A DNA stretch of 5,742 nt from Planctomycetaceae bacterium (lineage in GTDB: Bacteria; Planctomycetota; Phycisphaerae; Phycisphaerales; SM1A02), in the NCBI GenBank assembly GCA_002684315.1, contig NYVB01000069.1:7310-13051 (forward strand). The letters run 5' to 3'. The notes beneath the pieces were generated by a model. The model made no database searches, was not told the DNA's origin, and was given only the letters and a program-made list of their open reading frames with translations. The position numbers and the translations under genes were made by a program. This document shows positions 1 through 5,504 of the stretch, piece by piece (positions within the stretch are counted from its first letter, which is position 1; every line of letters starts with the position of its first letter).

Positions 1-456
1 CTCAAGGAGAAGGTCGGAGAACTCGAAACCGAGATTCTCGAGACCATGGAGATCCTCGAAGCCGACCAGCTGGCGCTGAACGAACTTGAAACACGTCAGA
101 CTGAACGAGTCACACTCAGAAGCAAGGCGGAAACGGATCTCAATCAGAGAACCGAAGATGTCGCGGAGCGTCTGACCGAACTCGAAAAGGAACGCGCAGT
201 AGCGGCCGCGGTCCTCCCGGAGAAGGCGCTTCAGACGTTCGACCGAGTTGCGGACATGAATGACGGTGAGACCCTCACCGAGATCAGGGAAGTCAACCGG
301 AGGCATCGCGAATACGTCTGCGGAGCCTGCAACATGGAACTTCCATTCAACGCGGTCGTGCTTCTCACGAACAACGCAGAAGAGATCGTGCAATGCGTCG
401 GTTGTGAAAGAATCCTCTTCATCGAGGACAGCCTGAAATCAGAACTGGCCAAGTAA
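1..456 (+). CDS. C4-type zinc ribbon / coiled-coil protein (DUF164 family), 3' part
   Basis: The reading frame is open from base 1 and ends at TAA 454-456, so the true start lies upstream and 151 residues are visible. The first ~65 visible residues are rich in Glu, Leu, Arg and Gln with heptad-like spacing, as expected of a long coiled-coil hairpin. The C-terminal part carries a four-cysteine zinc ribbon: CGAC at visible residues 107-110 and CVGC at 132-135, followed by the ERILFIED ending typical of the family. Family members are usually about 240 residues, so some 90 N-terminal residues are missing. Known of the family: a predicted zinc-binding coiled-coil protein, sometimes annotated as a possible nucleic-acid-binding protein, with no settled function. 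All four metal-binding cysteines are present, so nothing suggests decay. The gene converges on the metallopeptidase gene, with 37 bases between the stops. Family assignment is strong; the cellular role is unknown. Confidence 0.88.
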   Translation, partial: LKEKVGELETEILETMEILEADQLALNELETRQTERVTLRSKAETDLNQRTEDVAERLTELEKERAVAAAVLPEKALQTFDRVADMNDGETLTEIREVNRRHREYVCGACNMELPFNAVVLLTNNAEEIVQCVGCERILFIEDSLKSELAK

Positions 457-486
457 GCGCCGTCCATCGGATCATCCTCGGGCGCT
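456..486. terminator. Weak inverted repeat between convergent genes, possible terminator
   Basis: A perfect 6-base inverted repeat, AGCGCC at 456-461 and GGCGCT at 481-486, encloses a 19-base loop in the 37-base gap between the zinc-ribbon gene (+) and the metallopeptidase gene (-). No T-rich run follows on either strand, so it is not a classical intrinsic terminator. Its position between two convergent stops is the main reason to list it. A 6-base GC-rich stem with a long loop could arise by chance. Confidence 0.2.
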
Positions 487-493
487 CGGACGC

Positions 494-901
494 TCAGGCG
501 TAGCCGATGGCCTCGAGGTCATCCTCGTCAAGACCGAAGTGATGACCGATCTCGTGCAGGATCGTGATTCTGATCTCCTTCTCAAGCAGTGCTTCGAGAG
601 GGTGTTCGTCGTCGACCTGGGATTCGGCCAGCAAGAGGATTCCGCGTCGGAAGATCGTGATCTTCTCAGGCTCGGTGAACGAATCCTCGACCGAGCGCTC
701 CAGCATTCCAAATCCGCAATAGACGCCACAGAGCTCGTCGGCCTGTTCCGCGGACAGCCCGAGTTCCTCGAGCAGAGCCTCGGATGGATGATCCTCGACC
801 ACCAGAGGTGTCTCCTGCAGAAGCAGTTGGACCGTGTAGGGAAGCTCGGCGACCTGAGTCTCGACCACGGCATCGAATTCTTCTCGACCTGCATCATCCA
901 T
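494..901 (-). CDS. Minimal zincin-type metallopeptidase family protein
   Basis: A 135-residue protein whose C-terminus holds the zinc-protease signature HEIGHHFGLDE at residues 116-126. His116 and His120 are the expected zinc ligands and Glu117 the catalytic base. The rest matches the short bacterial zincin family (PF06262-like): a VVEDHPS stretch near residues 34-40, a GVYCGFGMLER segment near 59-69 and an IFRRGILL strand near 83-90. Family members are typically 100-140 residues, so this one is full length. It has no signal peptide or membrane segment and should be cytoplasmic. Start choice: the ATG at 901 has GAGGAG nine bases upstream, made of the last two Glu codons of pyrD. Only 6 bases separate it from the pyrD stop, so the two genes are very likely co-transcribed. 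Substrates of this family are not established, and no functional link to pyrimidine synthesis can be read from the sequence. Confidence 0.88.
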   Translation of the reverse strand: MDDAGREEFDAVVETQVAELPYTVQLLLQETPLVVEDHPSEALLEELGLSAEQADELCGVYCGFGMLERSVEDSFTEPEKITIFRRGILLLAESQVDDEHPLEALLEKEIRITILHEIGHHFGLDEDDLEAIGYA

Positions 902-907
902 GTGACA

Positions 908-1843
908 TCACTCCTCGAAAGCACCCACGAGTTCACTGATCGACGAACACCCTTGAGACCGTACCCAGCGAGCCAGTCCCTTGTTGATGCGACGCGGACA
1001 TGAAGGATCGACGAACAGACCGGTTCCGACGCCCACCGCGGACGCCCCCGCGAGAATCATCTCCGCGGCATCGCGCCAATCGAGAACGCCACCAAGACCG
1101 ATGATTGGAATGCCCGCATCACGTGCGACCTGACGTGAGACGTCATTGACCAACCGCACGGCCAACGGATGAATGCCGGGACCGCTCATTCCCTTGCGAG
1201 GTCTGCCCAGTCGGCTTCGGCGCGATCGAACATCGATGCTCATGACCTCGAGCGTGTTGGTCAGAGTGAGCCCATCGGCACCCGCATCGATCGCCGCGGC
1301 TGAGAGCGCGACCAGAGCGTCGGTGCTGGGAGGCAGCTTCACGAAGAGCTTGGTGGTCTTGAGAACGGCTCGAACTTCGGCCACGTGTTCACGAAGGCTT
1401 TCCGGACTCGAGCTTGCCAGGCGCCCGTTGTCGCAATTCGGGCAGGAGACGTTCATCTCCACGATGGGCAGACCTTCAATCGTCTCGAAAGCGCTCGCGA
1501 CGGTCACGTAGTCATCCACGCAGAAGCCTGCGATCGAACCCAGCACGTTGGTGGGCAGAGCATCGATCGCATCACGCTTCGATGCGACGAATCGCTCGAC
1601 CCCCATGTTGGCGAGTCCCACGGCATTGACCATGCCCCCCTTGACGTCGAGAACGCGCATCGGGGCATTACCGTCCCGAGCGAGCGGTGTGATCGACTTG
1701 GTGGTGACCCCGCCGATTCTCGAGAGGTCCAGCGCCACCGCCATCTCATCGAGATAGCCGCAAGTCCCGGCAGCCAGGATGATCGGGCTCGTCAAATCAC
1801 AGCCGGCGAGCGACAGGTTCAAGGTGGAGGAGGAGACCTTCAT
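908..1843 (-). CDS. pyrD: Dihydroorotate dehydrogenase, class 1 (1B-like)
   Basis: This enzyme oxidises dihydroorotate to orotate with FMN, the fourth step of de novo UMP synthesis, in the cytoplasm. Numbering from ATG 1843 gives 311 residues, normal for class 1. Visible motifs are: TTKSIT with Lys49 (FMN), NAVGLAN at 73-79 (substrate), NVSCPN at 131-136 with catalytic Cys134 (class 1 uses Cys, class 2 Ser), VKLPP with Lys169, Asn196-Thr197, GMSGPGIHP at 218-226, GLGGV at 249-253 and AGASAVGVGTGLF at 265-277 (FMN phosphate). The GMVNAVGLAN sequence resembles class 1B, the type that works with the Fe-S/FAD subunit PyrK; no pyrK is in the window. Odd: a second cysteine, Cys137, makes the active-site loop CPNC. 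Start: an ATG at 1897 would add 18 Pro/Arg-rich residues; the 1843 start places the first strand where homologues begin. Neither start has a clear Shine-Dalgarno. The metallopeptidase gene follows after 6 bases. Confidence 0.9.
   Translation of the reverse strand: MKVSSSTLNLSLAGCDLTSPIILAAGTCGYLDEMAVALDLSRIGGVTTKSITPLARDGNAPMRVLDVKGGMVNAVGLANMGVERFVASKRDAIDALPTNVLGSIAGFCVDDYVTVASAFETIEGLPIVEMNVSCPNCDNGRLASSSPESLREHVAEVRAVLKTTKLFVKLPPSTDALVALSAAAIDAGADGLTLTNTLEVMSIDVRSRRSRLGRPRKGMSGPGIHPLAVRLVNDVSRQVARDAGIPIIGLGGVLDWRDAAEMILAGASAVGVGTGLFVDPSCPRRINKGLARWVRSQGCSSISELVGAFEE
911..916 (-). promoter_or_regulatory. Shine-Dalgarno for the metallopeptidase, inside the end of pyrD
   Basis: On the minus strand GAGGAG reads as the final Glu-Glu codons of pyrD, directly before its TGA. 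It lies nine bases upstream of the metallopeptidase ATG at 901. This supports that start and suggests that ribosomes finishing pyrD can reinitiate on the downstream gene. Confidence 0.6.
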
Positions 1844-1923
1844 GTCCGAAGGGTACCGCGGAGGTCGCGTGTACGCAGGGATTGGACTCGTTATCATGTC
1901 TTATCGAAAGCAAGGAGACCCCG
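1844..1923. promoter_or_regulatory. Divergent intergenic region between pyrD and the TPR-YggX gene
   Basis: This 80-base spacer is the only place in the window where genes diverge, so it should hold promoters for both directions. I cannot assign a confident -35/-10 pair on either strand. TTGGAC at 1882-1887 could be a -35 for the + strand, but no good -10 lies 16-18 bases downstream. Two TTATC pentamers, at 1891-1895 and 1901-1905, repeat with exact 10-base spacing and could be an operator or part of a promoter. If pyrD instead starts at 1897, the spacer shrinks to 26 bases. Confidence 0.4.
1912..1917 (+). promoter_or_regulatory. Shine-Dalgarno deciding the start of the TPR-YggX gene
   Basis: AAGGAG lies six bases before the ATG at 1924, ideal spacing. 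It favours that ATG over the in-frame TTG at 1882, which has no ribosome site and would run across the divergent promoter region. Confidence 0.75.
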
Positions 1924-2565
1924 ATGACAGACGCAGCTGCGGAACTCGCCCAGAGAATCGAACGATTCGAGCACATGGCTGAGGCCGATTCAGACAACGA
2001 GATGGCACATTTTTCGCTTGGAAACGCCTACGTTCAAGCCAGCAGACATGCGGAAGCCGCGAAGTCATTCGAGGAGTGCATTCGAATCAACCCCGAAATG
2101 TCCAAGGCATGGCAGTTGTGCGGTCAGTCGATGATCGCAGCCGGCTGGGAGGACAAGGCGGTCGAGATTCTTGAAAAGGGTCATGAAGTGGCGGCCTCGA
2201 AGGGTGATTTGATGCCCCGAAAGGCGATCGAGGAAGCCCTTCTTTCGATCGGCCGGAAGGTGCCCGAGCTGAGCAAGGATGCCGATGAAGCCGCCGAACG
2301 CCTGAGAGCGAGCGGCACCTTCGTCTGCACGCGAACGGGACGACCCGGCAACAAGATGGAGCATCCCCCCTTCCGAGGCCCCATCGGGGCATGGATCGGC
2401 GAGAACATCGCACAGGAGACCTGGACCGAGTGGATCGGACAGGGAACGAAGGTCATCAACGAACTTCGACTGGATCTCTCACGTGAGCAGGACCAGGACA
2501 CCTACGACCAGCACATGCACGAGTATCTGGGACTGGACGACGAGACTCGAGCCTCATTGTCCTGA
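1924..2565 (+). CDS. TPR-repeat protein with C-terminal Fe(2+)-trafficking (YggX-like) domain
   Basis: A 213-residue cytoplasmic protein with no signal peptide or membrane segment. Residues ~27-60 (HFSLGNAYVQ, then AAKSFEECIRINPE) form a clear TPR unit and ~61-94 a second, weaker one. A charged helical linker (95-128) leads to residues ~132-203. That part lines up with E. coli YggX: FVCT (Cys135) with the YggX N-terminal IFCT; GPIGAWIGENIAQETWTEW with its [20 protein letters not shown]; and TKVINELRLD with TMLINEKKLN. YggX proteins are ~90 residues, linked to iron handling and protection of Fe-S enzymes under oxidative stress, and their N-terminal Cys is reported as important; it is kept here. 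Inference: the TPRs bring an iron-protective domain to a partner protein. The start at 1924 is set by AAGGAG six bases upstream. The gene diverges from pyrD and converges on the VWA gene. The homology is judged by eye, but the alignment has no large gap. Confidence 0.82.
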   Translation: MTDAAAELAQRIERFEHMAEADSDNEMAHFSLGNAYVQASRHAEAAKSFEECIRINPEMSKAWQLCGQSMIAAGWEDKAVEILEKGHEVAASKGDLMPRKAIEEALLSIGRKVPELSKDADEAAERLRASGTFVCTRTGRPGNKMEHPPFRGPIGAWIGENIAQETWTEWIGQGTKVINELRLDLSREQDQDTYDQHMHEYLGLDDETRASLS

Positions 2566-2580
2566 GCCGAGCGCGGCTCA
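2563..2580. terminator. Perfect hairpin containing both convergent stop codons
   Basis: TGAGCCG at 2563-2569 and CGGCTCA at 2574-2580 form a perfect 7-base stem with the four-base loop AGCG. The left arm begins with the TGA stop of the TPR-YggX gene. The right arm ends with TCA, the complement of the TGA stop of the BatA-like gene. Only 12 bases lie between the two genes, so this hairpin is the sole candidate terminator for both directions. There is no T-run on either side, so termination would have to rely on convergence, Rho or the stem alone. Confidence 0.5.
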
Positions 2581-4569
2581 GACTCCGATACGTCGGTGGT
2601 ACACGTACCATTCGATCATGAGAAGCAGCAGCCCGATGCCCAGCAGCCATGGCCAGAGTGAGACGAATCGACGTCCACTTGAACGGACGCCCTGAACCTC
2701 GTTGACGCTGAAATCGATGACCTCACGAGCGCCGATCGTGCTTTCACGGGCATTGAGAAGGTTGACCGCGACGGCCGTCCGACCCTCCCGACCTCCCGGC
2801 TCGAGCCAGCTCACCGTGTGCAAACCGGCACGACTGACCGGGCCCCAGCTCAAGAGCCCATCCTGATCGAGCATGGGAACCACCTCGGTCTCATCCGGAA
2901 GCATGATCTTCGGATCCGTCGAACCCGCGGGGATCAGCAACGAAATGACTTCTCCGGGAAGCAGCCCCTTGTCGGTGCGCAGCCCGCCCGAAGTGGCGAG
3001 ATGATCCAGAGCGTTGGGAATGAAATTGGCAAACCCACGCTGATGCCACCAGGTTGAATTCAATGGATCGAAGGCGACCCACAGAAGATCGACACCACGT
3101 CGGTTGATCTCTGCGATCACCGGACCGTCCGTGGATTCGGCGAGCACGGTCACATCCGATCCGGGTTGCACTTTGGGCATCTTCCAGATGAAGAGATCAT
3201 CAAGAGTGACGAAACGGAAGATCGGATGTTCATCACGTGCGGAACGAACGAAGGACTTCTCCGACTCGCCGAACGGAATCAGTTCGGGAAGGCCATCCAC
3301 CGATCCGAAGATCAGATACCTCCCGGGGACGAAGGACTCCGGGGACCAATTGACCATCACCACGACATCCCATTGCTGGGACGTGTTCTCGAGCGCGGCG
3401 AGGTAGGACTCGGGTGAGAACAGTTCAAGGGAAGCCAGGGGCATGCCCTCGAGCAGGCTTTGCAGCACGAAGACGTCACCGGAGCCGACCAGCGCCACTC
3501 GAAGATTGCGTGGTGCGGGCACCGTCAGGCGTGCAGCATCATCGGAGGCAAGCACGTCACGGTGCAGGAGTGCCACTTCGATGATGGCCTCACGAGGTTG
3601 ATCGAAAGGGATGAAGGAGATCCGTTCGCGGCCGGGTTCGAGTCGACCGGTTTCGGGATCTGGCGCGGCCGGAGGAATGATCAAGGGCTCTGGCGTCACC
3701 GATCGGGGACGACCATCCACTCTCAGTTCGACGTCGACCGGCACTTCGACCGGTCCGCTGTTTTCGATGACCACGAAGACCTGCATGGAATCAGGTTGAT
3801 TCCAGGGTCGTTCAGCGGCCAGCTGTGTGATGGCGAGATTGTCGGGCGATTGAGTTCCAAAGACGGTGTACCGGACGAATTCGGACTGGCCCAGCGCGAG
3901 ATCATCGAGATCCTTGATTCGCCCGTCGGAGAAGAGCTCGAACACCGCGGAGTCCTGCTGGGTTCCCTCCGAACCGAGCGATTCGGGATCGACCGACATC
4001 GCGAAGGCTCGGGACAGATCGAGAGCATCGCCGAGTTTCGTCGACTCGTCGGAAGCAGTGATGCCACGAACCGCCTGGATGGCCTGGTTCTTCGAATCGG
4101 TGAAGGGTGTTCTGACCTCAGCGCCATCGGCAAAGGAGAGGACCATGATCATCTCGGATCCGCTCGAGAACAATCCGCCGCCATGAAGCTTCTCGATGCG
4201 TGCGATCGCGGCATCCTTCGCGGCTTCGAGACGGGAACGCTCCCCCACTGCGTCGGTCGCGTTCATCGAGGCGGAATTGTCGATCGCGATCACGGTCCGG
4301 CCGGTTCTGGAACCCTCGCCTTCGAACTGGGGCTGAGCGAGTGACAGTGCGAGGAGCAGAAGGATCAGAAGCTGCAGCAGGAGCAGAAGATTGAAACGGA
4401 GCCTTTGAAACGGCGCATTGGCACGCAGGTCCTCGACCGAGCGGCTCCAGAGGAGCGTGCTTGGAATCGAACGCTCGGTACGACGCAGCTTCAGAAAATA
4501 AAGCGCGATCAGGGGTGGCACCAGCACCAGGGCGAGTATCGCACCCGTCAGAGGAGTCAGCCATGTCAT
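2578..4569 (-). CDS. BatA-like membrane protein with von Willebrand factor A domain
   Basis: A 663-residue protein. Residues ~5-27 are a membrane helix followed by KLRRTER, the N-terminal aerotolerance-regulator (BatA) region. A second, leucine-rich helix spans ~59-78. The VWA domain (~90-240) has a full metal site: Asp97-x-Ser99-x-Ser101 in DNSAS, Thr177 in STKLGDAL and Asp215 in LFSDG. Residues ~243-350 look beta-rich (CARDB/Ig-like, low certainty). Residues ~355-530 have alternating strands (LRVALVGSG, WDVVVMVNW, RYLIFGS) resembling a glutamine-amidotransferase-like fold without an evident catalytic Cys-His pair. A final helix (~638-655) anchors the C-terminus, so most of the protein between helices 2 and 3 probably lies on one side of the membrane. 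Start: ATG 4569 overlaps the DUF58 stop as ATGA. An upstream in-frame ATG at 4665 would add 32 His/Arg-rich residues inside the DUF58 gene and is unlikely. It is the last gene of the moxR operon. Role: probable adaptor or partner of MoxR; client unknown. Confidence 0.88.
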   Translation of the reverse strand: MTWLTPLTGAILALVLVPPLIALYFLKLRRTERSIPSTLLWSRSVEDLRANAPFQRLRFNLLLLLQLLILLLLALSLAQPQFEGEGSRTGRTVIAIDNSASMNATDAVGERSRLEAAKDAAIARIEKLHGGGLFSSGSEMIMVLSFADGAEVRTPFTDSKNQAIQAVRGITASDESTKLGDALDLSRAFAMSVDPESLGSEGTQQDSAVFELFSDGRIKDLDDLALGQSEFVRYTVFGTQSPDNLAITQLAAERPWNQPDSMQVFVVIENSGPVEVPVDVELRVDGRPRSVTPEPLIIPPAAPDPETGRLEPGRERISFIPFDQPREAIIEVALLHRDVLASDDAARLTVPAPRNLRVALVGSGDVFVLQSLLEGMPLASLELFSPESYLAALENTSQQWDVVVMVNWSPESFVPGRYLIFGSVDGLPELIPFGESEKSFVRSARDEHPIFRFVTLDDLFIWKMPKVQPGSDVTVLAESTDGPVIAEINRRGVDLLWVAFDPLNSTWWHQRGFANFIPNALDHLATSGGLRTDKGLLPGEVISLLIPAGSTDPKIMLPDETEVVPMLDQDGLLSWGPVSRAGLHTVSWLEPGGREGRTAVAVNLLNARESTIGAREVIDFSVNEVQGVRSSGRRFVSLWPWLLGIGLLLLMIEWYVYHRRIGV

Positions 4570-5504
4570 CGAAGAAGCCCCCTGCGACGGAAATATTCCA
4601 TGAGCAGGACATCGAGATCCGTGCTGCTGTCGACGAGCATGTGCGTGATGTCGCGACGGACGCAATAGTCGCGAAGCGTCCCGCAGTGTTGATTCAACGC
4701 GTCCTTGTAGGTCTTCAAAAGTTTCTGGCTGACGGTGATTTCGGTCTCCTGCTCATCCTCGATGTCCACCAGTCGGACATCACCCTGAAGCCCTCGGGCA
4801 CCGGGATCCAATTCCTCAGGTGAGAGCAGCTGAGCGGCGAAGACGTCGAAACCGCGGCCCGCGACGGCGCGCAACCCGTTCTCATAGCCTTCCTTGAACA
4901 TGAAATCGGAGAGGACGATCATCACGCCTCGACCGGAACGGGAATGTGCGAGGGTCTTCATCGCCTCGTCGAATGTCCCGGCACCCCCTGGTTCGAGACC
5001 CAGAAGCCATGATCCCATCTCTCGGGTCCTCCGCCGGCCACGCATGTCGGAGAGACGTTGCAACCCTCCGGTTTCACCGAAGGCGCAGAGAGAGACTCGA
5101 TTGTGATTCACCAGTCCGATGTATCCCAGCGCCATCGCCAGTCGTCGTGCGTACTCGAACTTGTTGGGTGAGCCCCAATCCATCGATGCACTGGTGTCGA
5201 TCGCCACCATCAGGGAGAGATCCTCCTCCTCGAGAAAGATCTTCATGAAGAGTCGATCCAGACGACCGTAGATGTTCCAGTCGACGAAACGCAGGTCGTC
5301 TCCCGCGACATAGGGCCTGAAGTCGGCGAACTCGACACTCATGCCTCGCCGCCGTGAGCGACGTTCACCCTGGACACGCCCGGAGAAGATCTTTCGACTC
5401 ACCATGTCAAGACGTTCGAGTCTTGCCATCAAACGCGAATCGATGAGGTCGTCGACCCTTCGAGGACGAACGATCTTCACACCATCGGAGGAGAATTCAC
5501 TCAT
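4566..5504 (-). CDS. DUF58 family protein (VWA-like fold), MoxR partner
   Basis: A 312-residue protein with no membrane segment, so probably cytoplasmic. The DUF58 signature is at residues ~52-77: RRRGMSVEF, then DFRPYVAGDDLRFVDWN. A VWA-like domain follows from ~97, with metal-site residues Asp103-x-Ser105-x-Ser107 in DTSAS, Thr177 in GTFDEA and Asp200 in VLSDF. The length is normal for the soluble DUF58 proteins encoded next to moxR. The N-terminal ~40 residues hold a short charged helix (DSRLMARLERLDMVSRKIF) usual in the family. Start: ATG 5504 overlaps the moxR stop by 8 bases (ATGAGTGA). GGAAGGAAGG sits six bases upstream. The 3' end overlaps the BatA-like gene by 4 bases. The family is found in MoxR operons and is thought to pass MoxR activity to a client; no enzyme activity is known. 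Confidence 0.92.
   Translation of the reverse strand: MSEFSSDGVKIVRPRRVDDLIDSRLMARLERLDMVSRKIFSGRVQGERRSRRRGMSVEFADFRPYVAGDDLRFVDWNIYGRLDRLFMKIFLEEEDLSLMVAIDTSASMDWGSPNKFEYARRLAMALGYIGLVNHNRVSLCAFGETGGLQRLSDMRGRRRTREMGSWLLGLEPGGAGTFDEAMKTLAHSRSGRGVMIVLSDFMFKEGYENGLRAVAGRGFDVFAAQLLSPEELDPGARGLQGDVRLVDIEDEQETEITVSQKLLKTYKDALNQHCGTLRDYCVRRDITHMLVDSSTDLDVLLMEYFRRRGLLR

Noticed and set aside
472..1003. Open frames on both strands overlapping the metallopeptidase gene (472-936 minus, 539-1003 plus)
   Set aside because: Arg/Ser-rich or featureless translations in alternative frames of a gene that carries a clear HExxH zinc motif.
1882..1923. TTG start at 1882 for the TPR-YggX gene
   Set aside because: It has no ribosome site and would add 14 residues with no family support, while the ATG at 1924 has AAGGAG six bases upstream.
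1385..1927. + strand open frame (180 codons) opposite pyrD and crossing the divergent spacer
   Set aside because: Antisense to conserved pyrD motifs, with no recognisable protein features. It also overlaps the start of the TPR-YggX gene in another frame.
2563..2580. Canonical Rho-independent terminator
   Set aside because: The stem is perfect but no T-tract follows on either strand, so it is reported only as a hairpin with possible terminator function.
3460..4344. Long + strand open frame (294 codons) opposite the BatA-like gene
   Set aside because: It is antisense to a well-supported VWA protein with intact motifs. Its translation is rich in Arg, Gly, His and Asp with no recognisable domain or ribosome site, as expected of a GC-rich shadow frame.
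4118..4612. Minus-strand open frame (164 codons) in another frame within the 5' part of the BatA-like gene
   Set aside because: Ser/Arg/Ala-rich out-of-frame translation. The true frame shows membrane helices and the VWA metal site.
4570..4665. N-terminal 32-residue extension of the BatA-like protein from ATG 4665
   Set aside because: The extension is His/Arg/Gln-rich and lies wholly inside the DUF58 gene. The ATG at 4569 gives a normal BatA-type membrane start and an ATGA overlap.
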